Positions 7,768 through 15,001 of a DNA stretch of 17,161 nt are shown one piece after another. The notes under the pieces were generated by a model. That model was given only the letters and a program-made list of their open reading frames with translations. It did no database searches and was not told the origin of the DNA. Both the position numbers and the translations under genes were made by a program. Each line of letters opens with the position of its first letter. The stretch's first letter is position 1. Origin of the DNA: Pseudomonadota bacterium (GTDB lineage: Bacteria > Pseudomonadota > Alphaproteobacteria > Rhizobiales > Rhizobiaceae); assembly GCA_023444445.1 (NCBI GenBank), contig JAEXMK010000257.1, positions 1 through 17,161 of the forward strand, read 5' to 3'.

Positions 7768-8796
7768 ATGGCTAAAACAATGAAGGCGGCGGTTGTCCGC
7801 GCATTTGGAAAACCGCTGACCATCGAGGAAGTGGCGATACCGGATCCCGGCCCCGGTGAAATTCTCATCAACTACAAGGCGACGGGCATTTGCCACACCG
7901 ACCTGCACGCCGCAACCGGCGACTGGCCAGTCAAACCCAACCCGCCCTTCATCCCCGGCCACGAAGGTGTCGGTTATGTTGCGAAGATCGGCGCTGGCGT
8001 CACCGGTATCAAGGAGGGTGACCGCGCCGGCACGCCCTGGCTTTACACCGCGTGCGGATGCTGCATCCCCTGCCGTACGGGCTGGGAAACGCTTTGCCCG
8101 AGCCAGAAAAATTCCGGCTATTCCGTGAACGGCAGCTTTGCCGAATATGGCCTTGCCGATCCCAAATTTGTCGGCCGCCTGCCGGATAATCTCGATTTCG
8201 GCCCGGCCGCACCTGTCCTTTGCGCCGGGGTCACCGTCTATAAGGGTCTCAAGGAAACCGAAGTCAGGCCCGGTGAGTGGGTGGTCATTTCGGGCATTGG
8301 CGGGCTCGGCCACATGGCCGTGCAATATGCCAAGGCCATGGGCATGCATGTCGTGGCCGCCGATATTTTCGATGACAAGCTGGCGCTTGCCAAGAAACTC
8401 GGAGCCGATGTCACGGTCAACGGCCGTGCGCCTGACGCGGTGGAGCAGGTGCAGAAGGCGACCGGCGGTGTCCATGGCGCGCTGGTGACGGCGGTGTCGC
8501 CCAAGGCCATGGAGCAGGCCTATGGTTTCCTGCGCTCCAAGGGCACCATGGCGCTTGTCGGCCTGCCGCCGGGCTTCATCTCCATTCCGGTGTTCGACAC
8601 GGTGCTGAAGCGCATTACGGTGCGTGGCTCCATCGTCGGCACACGTCAGGATCTGGAGGAGGCGCTGACCTTTGCCGGCGAAGGCAAGGTGGCGGCTCAC
8701 TTCTCGTGGGACAAGCTCGAAAACATCAACGATATCTTCCACCGCATGGAAGAGGGCAAGATCGACGGTCGTATCGTCGTGGACCTCGCCGCCTGA
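7768..8796 (+). CDS. adhP: Zinc-dependent alcohol dehydrogenase, AdhP type
   Basis: This is a medium-chain NAD(H)-dependent alcohol dehydrogenase of 342 residues, interconverting primary alcohols and aldehydes. Catalytic zinc ligands are C42 (GICHTDLH), H64-E65 (PGHEGVG) and C152 (VLCAGVTVYKG). The structural zinc site is C96, C99, C102 and C110 (CGCCIPCRTGWETLC). The nucleotide-binding fold shows GIGGLG at 176-181 and an acidic residue D199 at the end of the second strand, which favours NAD over NADP. Length and motifs match the propanol-preferring AdhP group of bacteria, close to the yeast ADH type. The start is ATG 7768, with AGGGAG six bases upstream. It is followed after 118 bases by a hydrolase gene in the same direction. 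Cotranscription is possible, but a hairpin lies between them. Confidence 0.95.
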   Translation: MAKTMKAAVVRAFGKPLTIEEVAIPDPGPGEILINYKATGICHTDLHAATGDWPVKPNPPFIPGHEGVGYVAKIGAGVTGIKEGDRAGTPWLYTACGCCIPCRTGWETLCPSQKNSGYSVNGSFAEYGLADPKFVGRLPDNLDFGPAAPVLCAGVTVYKGLKETEVRPGEWVVISGIGGLGHMAVQYAKAMGMHVVAADIFDDKLALAKKLGADVTVNGRAPDAVEQVQKATGGVHGALVTAVSPKAMEQAYGFLRSKGTMALVGLPPGFISIPVFDTVLKRITVRGSIVGTRQDLEEALTFAGEGKVAAHFSWDKLENINDIFHRMEEGKIDGRIVVDLAA

Positions 8797-8811
8797 TGTG
8801 AAAATCCGGAA

Positions 8812-8840
8812 GCGGCGCTCACGCAAATGTGTGGCGCCGC
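8812..8840 (+). terminator. GC-rich hairpin after adhP
   Basis: Bases 8812-8818 pair with 8834-8840 (seven GC-rich pairs), with a partly pairable interior. No T-tract follows, so it may be a weak or Rho-assisted end of adhP, or an mRNA-stabilising 3' structure. Confidence 0.35.
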
Positions 8841-8876
8841 CTGCACCGGCCTCGTTCCCAGCCCTTAGATCTGCGT

Positions 8877-8909
8877 TATCCTCCCGCATCCGTGCGTCCA
8901 AGGAGGATA
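8877..8909 (+). promoter_or_regulatory. Inverted repeat sequestering the Shine-Dalgarno of the dienelactone hydrolase gene
   Basis: TATCCTCC at 8877-8884 is the exact complement of GGAGGATA at 8902-8909, which is the ribosome-binding site of the gene starting at 8915. Inside the loop, CGCA (8885-8888) pairs with TGCG (8893-8896), extending the fold with a five-base bulge. The closed form would hide the whole GGAGG core. This is the layout of an RNA thermometer or another translational switch. The effect is inferred from structure only. Confidence 0.5.
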
Positions 8910-8914
8910 GAGCG

Positions 8915-9790
8915 ATGGACAAGCCCAAGATTACGCAGGCCATGATCGACGCTTACGATGAATATACCCATCTCAGCCTCGATCGCCGCAAATTCATGGA
9001 AAAGCTCAGCGTGCTTGCCGGCTCCGGCGCGGCGGCCGCGGCAATTGCGCCGCTTCTTTCCGCCAACAGCGCCCGTGCCGCCATCGTCGCGCCTGATGAT
9101 GCAGGCATTGTTGCGGAAGACGTGACCTATCCGGCGCCCGGTGGCGAGATGAAGGCTTATCTCGTCACGCCGAAGTCGGCGTCCGGTCCCATTGGTTCCG
9201 TCATCGTCATCCATGAAAACCGGGGCCTGAACGACCATATCCGCGATGTGGCGAGGCGCGTGGCGCTTGCCGGTTTCCGGGCGATGGCGGTCGATTTCCT
9301 GTCGCCGCAGGGTGGTACGCCGGCGGACGAGGACAAGGCACGGGAAATGTTCAGTGGTCTCGACATGGAGGCAACCGTCGCCAATGCCGAAGCGGGCCGG
9401 GTCTGGCTTGCGGCAAGGCAAGGGGCGAATGGCAAGGTCGGCGCGGTCGGCTTCTGCTGGGGCGGCGGGCTGGTCAACCGTTTCGCTACCAAATCGGCGG
9501 GCCTGAACGCCGGCGTCGCCTATTACGGCCAGCAGGCCCCGGCGGCCGATGTGCCAGCCATAAAGGCGCCGCTGCTTTTGCATTACGCCGGTCTCGACGA
9601 GCGCATCAATGCCGGCATCGATGCTTACAAGAAGGCGCTGGAGGAAAACGGCAAGACCTTCGAGATTTTCGTCTATGACGGCGTCAACCATGCCTTTAAC
9701 AACGATACCTCCGCGGCGCGCTATGACAAGGCGGCTGCCGATCTCGCCTGGGGGCGGATGGTGGAGTTTTTCAAGAAATATCTGGGGTGA
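8915..9790 (+). CDS. Tat-exported dienelactone hydrolase family protein
   Basis: This is an alpha/beta hydrolase of 291 residues. The catalytic Cys-Asp-His triad of dienelactone hydrolases is visible: C181 in GFCWGGG, D228 in YAGLDERI, and H259 in GVNHAF. The E101 of HENRGL corresponds to the family's conserved glutamate. The N-terminus carries a twin-arginine signal, DRRKFMEKL at 23-31, then an Ala-rich hydrophobic stretch ending near SARA at 52-55, so the mature enzyme should be periplasmic. Classical dienelactone hydrolase opens dienelactones in chloroaromatic breakdown, but most exported relatives have unknown substrates and no aromatic pathway genes are nearby. ATG 8915 is chosen because AAGGAGG lies directly upstream and the signal peptide starts here. 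An open frame continues much further upstream but has no support. The ribosome-binding site lies in an inverted repeat. Confidence 0.93.
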   Translation: MDKPKITQAMIDAYDEYTHLSLDRRKFMEKLSVLAGSGAAAAAIAPLLSANSARAAIVAPDDAGIVAEDVTYPAPGGEMKAYLVTPKSASGPIGSVIVIHENRGLNDHIRDVARRVALAGFRAMAVDFLSPQGGTPADEDKAREMFSGLDMEATVANAEAGRVWLAARQGANGKVGAVGFCWGGGLVNRFATKSAGLNAGVAYYGQQAPAADVPAIKAPLLLHYAGLDERINAGIDAYKKALEENGKTFEIFVYDGVNHAFNNDTSAARYDKAAADLAWGRMVEFFKKYLG

Positions 9791-9886
9791 TTGGGTTTTG
9801 AGCGGGCAGCTGTTCTTCTCGCCGGTGGGGGAGCCGGAAAGGCGTGAATATTGTCAATTGAGAGTGAACCGAAGGTGCGTGGCGCC

Positions 9887-10043
9887 TACCCCCTCTGCCC
9901 TGCCGGGCATCTCCCCCACAGGTGGGGAGATCGATATGCGGCAGGGTCCTCCCCAACTCGACATTAGTGAATGAAGTGCCGATATCGCGTCTTGCCGATC
10001 TCCCTCCTTGTGGGGGAGATGTCCGGCAGGACAGAGGGGGGTA
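9887..10043. repeat. RIME-like palindromic intergenic repeat, copy 1
   Basis: This element of about 157 bases has inverted arms of about 32 bases (9887-9918 and 10011-10043) that match except for a one-base indel and two C/T differences. Each arm also forms its own hairpin around ATCTCCCC and GGGGAGAT, so it can fold as one long cruciform or as two hairpins. A second copy in the same orientation is at 14747-14903. The sequence resembles the RIME elements of rhizobia. It sits between convergent genes and fills most of 9791-10102. I see nothing else in that gap, and it may serve as the transcription end for both neighbours. Confidence 0.88.
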
Positions 10044-10102
10044 AACCCCATCCACCAAGGCCAACGTAAACTTCACCCACAAAGGCAGCGGTGAGCCAAA
10101 CC

Positions 10103-10957
10103 TCACACCCGCCCCATCACGCCCGCCATCTGATAAAGCGCCAGCCCCGAAGCCGTTCCCGCATTCAAGCTGTCCAGCTGCGGCGACTGTGCAATCCGCG
10201 CCGTATGAAACCGCGACAGCACCGATTGCGGCAACCCCTCGCCTTCCGTACCGATGACCAGCGCCATTCGTTCGGATCGAGGAATATCGCGTATTTCCGT
10301 CTCGCCATTCGGAGACAGGCTCCAGATCGCAAAACCGGCCTCCGAAAGCCGCTCCAGCATTTCCACCGCCCCGCCGCCGCGATGATAGGGAACCGACAGC
10401 ACCGACCCCACGGAAACGCGCAGCGCCTTGCGATAGAGCGGATCGCAGCAGGTCTCGTCCAGCAGCACCGCATCGGCATAAAAGGCCGCCGCATTGCGAA
10501 ACATCGCACCGAGATTATCGTGGTTGGAAATGCCGCAGCCGACAAGCACCAGAGACGACGTCGGAAGTGCTGCCGTCATCTCTTCCAGCCCATCATCGCG
10601 CACCCGTCGACCGAGCGCCAGAATGCCGCGATGCAGGTGGAAACCGACGATACCATCCAGTACCGGCGCTTCAGCCACATAAACGGGCACATCGTCAGGG
10701 AAATCGGCAAGAATATCCGCAACACCGGCAAGCCGGTTCTTGAGGATGAGAATGCTCTCCGCCGCAAAGGCACCACCCGCTTTGTGAGCGGCGGCCAGCA
10801 TGCGCAGCACCACCGTGCCTTCGGCAATAAAGCGACCCTGCCGGCCGGTGAGATCACGCTCGCGAATATCGCGAAAGGCGGCGATGCGCGGATCGGCCGG
10901 GTCGGCGATTGAGATCAGCGCCCGCCCATCCAAGAGGTTGTTGACCTCACTGGCCAT
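10103..10957 (-). CDS. TrmH/SpoU-family RNA 2'-O-methyltransferase
   Basis: This is a SPOUT-fold RNA ribose methyltransferase of 284 residues using S-adenosylmethionine. The N-terminal part (about 25-100) matches the substrate-binding region seen in TsnR/RlmB-like members. Motif 1 is SNHDNLGAMFRNAAAF (144-159), with the catalytic-type Arg at 154. Motif 2 is LVIGTEGEGLP (233-243), and motif 3 is SLNAGTASGLALY (263-275), which together form the knotted cofactor site. The target nucleotide in rRNA or tRNA cannot be told from sequence. Start ATG 10957 lies inside the end of the upstream gene (11-base overlap), so translation is probably coupled. An alternative TTG at 10960 adds one residue. It is convergent with the dienelactone hydrolase gene across the RIME-like repeat. 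Confidence 0.93.
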   Translation of the reverse strand: MASEVNNLLDGRALISIADPADPRIAAFRDIRERDLTGRQGRFIAEGTVVLRMLAAAHKAGGAFAAESILILKNRLAGVADILADFPDDVPVYVAEAPVLDGIVGFHLHRGILALGRRVRDDGLEEMTAALPTSSLVLVGCGISNHDNLGAMFRNAAAFYADAVLLDETCCDPLYRKALRVSVGSVLSVPYHRGGGAVEMLERLSEAGFAIWSLSPNGETEIRDIPRSERMALVIGTEGEGLPQSVLSRFHTARIAQSPQLDSLNAGTASGLALYQMAGVMGRV

Positions 10958-11339
10958 CAACAGTCACATCGGCTAGGAAACGGCCGGTCGCGACGTTGAA
11001 GACCAGGGCCTTGCGCGTGCCGTTGGCCAGCCGGCCATAAAACAGCATGTCGCCGCCGGAATAGCTGACATTATCGATCGCAAAGCCCTGCGGCAGGCTG
11101 GCGGTCACGGCCACCGGGCCATTGCCGGTGGGAACCGCGAGGTTCGGCGCTTCCGCCTGCGTCTGAACGGTCTTCGACGGCCCCATCGCCTTGTAGACAA
11201 CCGCACCGAAGACAGCCATAAGGCTGATAAACATCACGGAGCCCGACACGATCTGCAAACGGATCATCTTGCGGCGAACTTTTTCCATGGCCGGATCAAG
11301 CGGCTTGTCTTCCTGTTCGTCTTGCTCGATCTGCGTCAT
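10947..11339 (-). CDS. Small single-pass membrane protein (possibly DUF6476)
   Basis: The product has 130 residues: a charged cytoplasmic N-terminus (about 1-27, with RRKMIR before the membrane), one hydrophobic helix at about 28-49, and a periplasmic part of about 80 residues. The periplasmic part has a small beta-rich looking end (LPQGFAIDNVSYSGGDMLFYGRL). I believe it resembles the alphaproteobacterial DUF6476 family, but that is from memory. The function is unknown. ATG 11339 has CAGGGAA four bases upstream. The last 11 bases overlap the start of the TrmH-family gene, so the two form one unit. Its start is 38 bases from that of rluD, on the opposite strand, so promoters must overlap the coding regions or be very compact. 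Confidence 0.8.
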   Translation of the reverse strand: MTQIEQDEQEDKPLDPAMEKVRRKMIRLQIVSGSVMFISLMAVFGAVVYKAMGPSKTVQTQAEAPNLAVPTGNGPVAVTASLPQGFAIDNVSYSGGDMLFYGRLANGTRKALVFNVATGRFLADVTVDGQ

Positions 11340-11377
11340 CGGGTTCCCTGAAATGCTGATGGATCGGAAAAATAAGA

Positions 11378-12400
11378 ATGAACGACCCCTTTAAACAAGG
11401 CGGAGACGCAAGGAAAGTCCTGATTGCCGGGGAAGACGCCGAAGGCCGCCTCGATTCCTGGCTGGCAAGCGAAGTGGGCAGCGACTTCTCCCGCAGCCGC
11501 CTGAAGGCGCTGATCGAGCAGGGTGCCGTTTCCATCAATGGCAAGCCGGTGACCGAGCCCAAAAAGAAAGTGCATCCCGGCGACCGTATCGAGATCGTCA
11601 TGCCAGAACCGGAAGACCCGGAACCCAAGGGCGAGGATATCCCCCTCGATGTGGAATATGAGGATGAAGACCTGATCGTGCTGGTCAAGCCCGCCGGGCT
11701 CGTCGTGCACCCAGGCGCCGGCAACTGGACTGGAACGCTGGTCAACGCCCTCATTCATCATTGCGGCGACAGCCTCTCCGGTATTGGCGGCGTCAAGCGC
11801 CCCGGCATCGTGCACCGGCTGGACAAGGAAACATCAGGCGTCATGGTCGTTGCGAAGAACGACAATTCCCACCGGCATCTGGCCGCACAATTTGCCGACC
11901 ATGGCCGCACCGGCCCACTGGAACGCGCCTATAAGGCCGTCGTCTGGGGCCGCCCGCGCACGCTTCGTGGCACCATCGACGCCGCCCTTGGCCGTGGTGC
12001 CGACCGCACCAAACGCGCCGTCAAGAACGAGGATTCGTTCGATGCCCGTGAAGCGATCACTCATTATGAGGTGATGGAACGCTTCCATGAGCGCCCGGAC
12101 GCCTCCTGCCTCGCTTCCATGGTCGAGTGCCGTCTGGAAACCGGCCGCACCCACCAGATCCGCGTGCATATGGCCCATATCGGCCATCCGCTGATCGGCG
12201 ATCCCGAATATGGCGCGGCCTTCCGCACCAAGGCGAACCTTCTCGAAGAACCGGCGAGAAGCACCGTCAACCGCTTCCCGCGCCAGGCGCTGCATGCCTA
12301 TCTTCTGGCCTTCGAACACCCCCGCACCGGCGAGGTGATGGAGTTCGAAACCGACATGCCTGAAGACATGGAAGAGTTGCTGACTGCCTTGCGCAGCTGA
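11378..12400 (+). CDS. rluD: 23S rRNA pseudouridine synthase, RluD type
   Basis: This is an RluA/RluD-family pseudouridine synthase of 340 residues. RluD makes the conserved pseudouridines of helix 69 of 23S rRNA (1911, 1915 and 1917 in E. coli), which matter for subunit joining and termination. An S4 RNA-binding domain occupies about 23-75 (GRLDSWLASE, then SRLKALIEQGAVSING). The catalytic aspartate is D149 in GIVHRLDKETSG. The later GRTHQIRVHMAHIGHPLIGD segment is also typical. The S4 domain together with the long helix-69-type body favours RluD over RluA or RluC, though the acidic linker leaves some doubt about exact sites. The start is ATG 11378, with a weak purine-rich CGGAAA upstream. 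A strong hairpin terminator follows seven bases after the stop. Confidence 0.93.
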   Translation: MNDPFKQGGDARKVLIAGEDAEGRLDSWLASEVGSDFSRSRLKALIEQGAVSINGKPVTEPKKKVHPGDRIEIVMPEPEDPEPKGEDIPLDVEYEDEDLIVLVKPAGLVVHPGAGNWTGTLVNALIHHCGDSLSGIGGVKRPGIVHRLDKETSGVMVVAKNDNSHRHLAAQFADHGRTGPLERAYKAVVWGRPRTLRGTIDAALGRGADRTKRAVKNEDSFDAREAITHYEVMERFHERPDASCLASMVECRLETGRTHQIRVHMAHIGHPLIGDPEYGAAFRTKANLLEEPARSTVNRFPRQALHAYLLAFEHPRTGEVMEFETDMPEDMEELLTALRS

Positions 12401-12406
12401 AAACCC

Positions 12407-12442
12407 GCCTGGCGCAGACAAAAAAACTGCGCCAGGCATTTT
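12407..12442 (+). terminator. Rho-independent terminator of rluD
   Basis: A perfect eleven-pair stem (12407-12417 with 12427-12437) has an A-rich nine-base loop and is followed by ATTTT. It lies directly after the rluD stop codon. Confidence 0.85.
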
Positions 12443-12682
12443 GCCGGAAGCCTCGGATAATAAAAAAAGATTAGCGGATAGCGATATTACGCAGTCGGTC
12501 CTTTTTATAGACCGCCCCAATTTCGCTTCATTCGTCGCACCTCCTCGGCCCCGCCGAAGCTTGAAATCACCGCTGAAAAACCGCGGCCACACAAGAGCCT
12601 GGCGAGAAAAGACACCGCAGGAAACGCTGTTCGTTCAAGTCGCCCCCGAACGAAACCGGCATGATGACGGGATTTATCGCTG
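12443..12682 (+). other. Non-coding gap before the methyltransferase gene
   Basis: This 240-base stretch opens AT-rich and becomes GC-rich. A hairpin CGGTC/GACCG encloses CTTTTTATA near 12500, and a small GTTCG/CGAAC stem lies near 12630-12652. It must hold the promoter of the next gene, but I cannot choose one convincingly. A short frame crosses it without coding signs. Confidence 0.5.
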
Positions 12683-13507
12683 ATGAATATCGAAGACCGC
12701 CGGTTTATATTCCAGGATCTGCGCAGCGTCGAAGGTTATATCGACCCGCCCGACGCGCTTGTCTTCAAGGCCTTGTTGCAGGCGCAGACGAAAGATGGCC
12801 TCAACGGCGGCATGGCTGAAATAGGCATCTATTATGGCCGCTCCTATTTCCTGCTGCGCAAATTCGCCCGGAGCGAGGAGAAGGTGCTGGGCATTGACCT
12901 GTTCGATCTCGACCCGCCGCAAGACGGCAGCCTCGACCAATATGAGCGGCTGATGGAGAATGGTCGTCGGCTCGGGTTTTCAATGGATGCGGACCTTATC
13001 ATCAAGGGCGACAGCACGCGGTTATCGCCTGCCGACATCACCGCGAAGATCGGACCGGTGCGCTTCTTCAGCATCGATGGCGGCCACCATCTTCACCATG
13101 TACTGGCCGATGCGAAACTGGCGATGGAGGTGATCGCGCCCCACGGCGTCATCGTTTTCGACGATACCTTTAATCCCGCCTGGCCAGAGGTGACGGTGGG
13201 TGTCGCGGATTTCCTGCGCACCCATGGCCACAGCCTCGTCTGTTTCGCAATGACCAAATACAAGACCTATGTCTGCCGCCGGGAATTTCACGCGACCTAT
13301 GCCGGCGCGATTGCCGAAGATACCGATCTGCAGGCGCTTGCCCATGTTGAGACGCAGTTCCTCGGCGCGAGGGTGGTGCGCCTGCACAATCCGATGCGCC
13401 GGCGGGTGATGTATGAGCTGATGGTACGCTCCGGCCTTGGCGGTTTTTCGGAACGAATCTACCGTTCGAAAGTTAAACAGGTCAAAGAAGGTGTCGCCTC
13501 GACATAA
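12683..13507 (+). CDS. Class I SAM-dependent methyltransferase (Methyltransf_24 type)
   Basis: This is a 274-residue protein with a Rossmann-type SAM fold. Motif I is MAEIGIYYGRS (44-54, with E46 and the Gly turn). An acidic residue ends strand 2 (GIDLFDLD, D72), DGGHHLHHV lies at 132-140 and VIVFDDTFNP at 156-165. The pattern of E-IG-YYGRS, IDGGHH and FDD is typical of small-molecule or sugar methyltransferases in antibiotic, rhamnosyl or cephalosporin-hydroxylase-like groups, where the Asp pair may bind a metal. The substrate is unknown, and no pathway genes are adjacent. The C-terminal 70 residues (from about 205) are more variable and basic. The start is ATG 12683, with a weak GACGGGA upstream. 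It stands alone between the rluD terminator and rpoH. Confidence 0.85.
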   Translation: MNIEDRRFIFQDLRSVEGYIDPPDALVFKALLQAQTKDGLNGGMAEIGIYYGRSYFLLRKFARSEEKVLGIDLFDLDPPQDGSLDQYERLMENGRRLGFSMDADLIIKGDSTRLSPADITAKIGPVRFFSIDGGHHLHHVLADAKLAMEVIAPHGVIVFDDTFNPAWPEVTVGVADFLRTHGHSLVCFAMTKYKTYVCRREFHATYAGAIAEDTDLQALAHVETQFLGARVVRLHNPMRRRVMYELMVRSGLGGFSERIYRSKVKQVKEGVAST

Positions 13508-13530
13508 CGCATGTGTGAACGCAGCGTTCG

Positions 13531-13558
13531 CTTGAAACGCGGGGCGCGCGTACATATC
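13531..13558 (+). promoter_or_regulatory. Candidate (heat-shock type) promoter of rpoH
   Basis: CTTGAA at 13531-13536 is followed, after a 15-16 base GC-rich spacer, by ACATATC (13552-13558). The -35 half matches the CTTGAA core of sigma-32 promoters and is also close to the vegetative alphaproteobacterial CTTGAC. The -10 half is a poorer match to either. The position, about 115 bases before the start codon, leaves a long leader. From general knowledge, rpoH in Agrobacterium is reported to be partly self-activated on heat shock. Confidence 0.4.
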
Positions 13559-13573
13559 TTTCACATGGGTTCG

Positions 13574-13596
13574 TGCGGGGTCGGTAGCGACCCGCA
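13574..13596 (+). promoter_or_regulatory. Hairpin in the rpoH 5' leader
   Basis: Bases 13574-13583 pair with 13588-13596 (nine pairs, one bulged G) around a GTAG loop. It sits at the presumed 5' end of the rpoH mRNA, about 80 bases before the start codon, and does not cover the Shine-Dalgarno. It may stabilise the message. It does not by itself show an E. coli-like thermosensor. Confidence 0.35.
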
Positions 13597-13673
13597 GCTT
13601 ACGGTGTGCCTCCGGCGGGTCATTCGCCGATCAAAGAGGGTGCCGTTCCAGACCATAGATAAGGGGGTGCTTT

Positions 13674-14576
13674 ATGGCCCGCAATAGTTTGCCTACGATT
13701 ACAGCCGGCGAAGCCGGTCTCAATAGATATCTCGACGAAATCCGCAAATTCCCGATGCTGGAGCCGCAGGAAGAGTACATGCTTGGCAAGCGTTATGCCG
13801 AGCATGGCGACCGCGACGCCGCCCACAAGCTCGTCACCAGTCACTTGCGTCTCGTCGCCAAGATCGCCATGGGTTACCGTGGTTACGGCCTGCCTATCGG
13901 CGAAGTCGTCTCCGAGGGCAATGTCGGCCTGATGCAGGCGGTGAAGAAATTCGATCCGGAACGCGGTTTCCGTCTGGCCACCTATGCCATGTGGTGGATC
14001 AAGGCCTCGATCCAGGAATATATCCTGCGCTCGTGGTCGCTGGTGAAGATGGGTACCACCGCCAACCAGAAGCGTCTGTTCTTCAACCTGCGCCGTCTGA
14101 AGGGCCGCATCCAGGCGATCGACGATGGCGATCTGAAGCCGGAGCACGTCAAGGAAATCGCGACGAAGCTGCAGGTGTCGGAAGAAGAAGTCATCTCGAT
14201 GAACCGCCGCCTGCATGGCGACGCATCGCTGAATGCGCCGATCAAGGCCTCCGAAGGCGAGTCCGGCCAATGGCAGGACTGGCTGGTAGACGACCATGAC
14301 AGCCAGGAAGCCGTGCTGATCGAACAGGACGAGCTGGAAACCCGTCGCCGCATGCTTGCGAAAGCCATGGGCGTGCTGAACGAGCGCGAACGCCGCATCT
14401 TCGAGGCCCGGCGCCTTGCAGAAGACCCGGTGACGCTGGAAGAACTCTCCTCAGAGTTCGACATCAGCCGCGAACGCGTCCGCCAGATCGAGGTTCGCGC
14501 CTTCGAGAAGGTCCAGGAAGCGGTGCAGAAAGAAGCGCTGGAAGCAGCGCGCGCCCTGCGCGTGGTGGATGCGTAA
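13674..14576 (+). CDS. rpoH: RNA polymerase heat-shock sigma factor sigma-32 (RpoH)
   Basis: RpoH directs RNA polymerase to heat-shock promoters (chaperones, proteases). The 300-residue product has the RpoH box QKRLFFNLRRLK at 132-143, which sets sigma-32 apart from other group 2-3 sigma factors. Region 2 spans roughly 50-125, including EGNVGLMQAVKKFD and the promoter-melting segment YAMWWIKASIQEYILRS (104-120). Region 4.2 has the helix-turn-helix TLEELSSEFDISRERVRQIE (254-273). It is full length for the family. The start is ATG 13674, with a strong AAGGGGGTG (13661-13669) four bases upstream. The long leader, with a sigma-32-like promoter and a hairpin, points to heat regulation. An intrinsic terminator follows at 14616-14643. 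Many rhizobia carry a second rpoH; this copy looks like the main one (RpoH1-like), which is inference. Confidence 0.98.
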   Translation: MARNSLPTITAGEAGLNRYLDEIRKFPMLEPQEEYMLGKRYAEHGDRDAAHKLVTSHLRLVAKIAMGYRGYGLPIGEVVSEGNVGLMQAVKKFDPERGFRLATYAMWWIKASIQEYILRSWSLVKMGTTANQKRLFFNLRRLKGRIQAIDDGDLKPEHVKEIATKLQVSEEEVISMNRRLHGDASLNAPIKASEGESGQWQDWLVDDHDSQEAVLIEQDELETRRRMLAKAMGVLNERERRIFEARRLAEDPVTLEELSSEFDISRERVRQIEVRAFEKVQEAVQKEALEAARALRVVDA

Positions 14577-14615
14577 GACAGTGCGCTCATGACGCCAACG
14601 CGCTGACCATGAATC

Positions 14616-14643
14616 ATCCTCGGCCTTCAGCCGGGGATTTTTT
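14616..14643 (+). terminator. Rho-independent terminator of rpoH
   Basis: A nine-pair stem (14616-14624 with 14630-14638, one G-U wobble) with loop CTTCA runs into a T-tract ending at 14643. It lies 40 bases after the rpoH stop. Confidence 0.88.
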
Positions 14644-14746
14644 GTATGTGAAAAGCGGACAACCGGAAATGGTCTGCCTCTGAGACCGACGATAGTGCTG
14701 CAGGAAAAGCGGTAGGGAAAATATCCGCGCTTCGGAGTATGCCGCT

Positions 14747-14903
14747 TACCCCCCTCTGCCCTGCCGGGCATCTCCCCCACAAGTAGGGAGATCGATATGC
14801 CGCGAGGTCTCGACCAACTTAACGGTCGAGGATGAAGCGGCGGTAGCGCGTCTTGCCGATCTCCCCACCTGTGGGGGAGATGCCCGGCAGGGCAGAGGGG
14901 GGT
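14747..14903. repeat. RIME-like palindromic intergenic repeat, copy 2
   Basis: This is the same element as at 9887-10043 and in the same orientation. The arms (about 14747-14780 and 14870-14903) are a near-perfect inverted repeat rich in CCCCTCTGCCCTGCCGGGCA. The two copies are most alike in the arms, GATCGATATG and GCGTCTTGCCGATCTCC, and diverge in the middle. The element lies between the rpoH terminator and the terminator of the minus-strand gene. The flanks 14644-14746 and 14904-15001 show nothing I can name. Confidence 0.88.
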
Positions 14904-15001
14904 GAGCCGCACCCACCGACATCCCCCACAACCCGTCACCCGACACAGCAAAGACACCGCCGCAGCCATTCCATAAGCACGTCGCCGGTTGCCATGTAAC
15001 G

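Noticed and set aside
8672..8914. Upstream in-frame extension of the dienelactone hydrolase
   Set aside because: It overlaps the end of adhP, shows no conserved character and precedes a perfect Shine-Dalgarno and a Tat signal that fix the start at 8915.
7639..8943. 434-codon minus-strand open frame opposite adhP
   Set aside because: It lies wholly opposite the well-supported alcohol dehydrogenase. The translation has no domain, and there is no ribosome-binding site to support it.
10091..10912. Plus-strand open frame opposite the TrmH-family gene
   Set aside because: The minus-strand product carries all three SPOUT motifs; the plus-strand frame is Arg/His-rich noise.
12441..12683. Short plus-strand open frame in the gap before the methyltransferase gene
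   Set aside because: It starts inside the rluD terminator region, has no ribosome-binding site and looks like random basic sequence.
9887..14903. CRISPR array or IS terminal repeats
   Set aside because: There are only two copies, nearly 5 kb apart, each a self-palindrome without spacers or a transposase; housekeeping genes lie between them.
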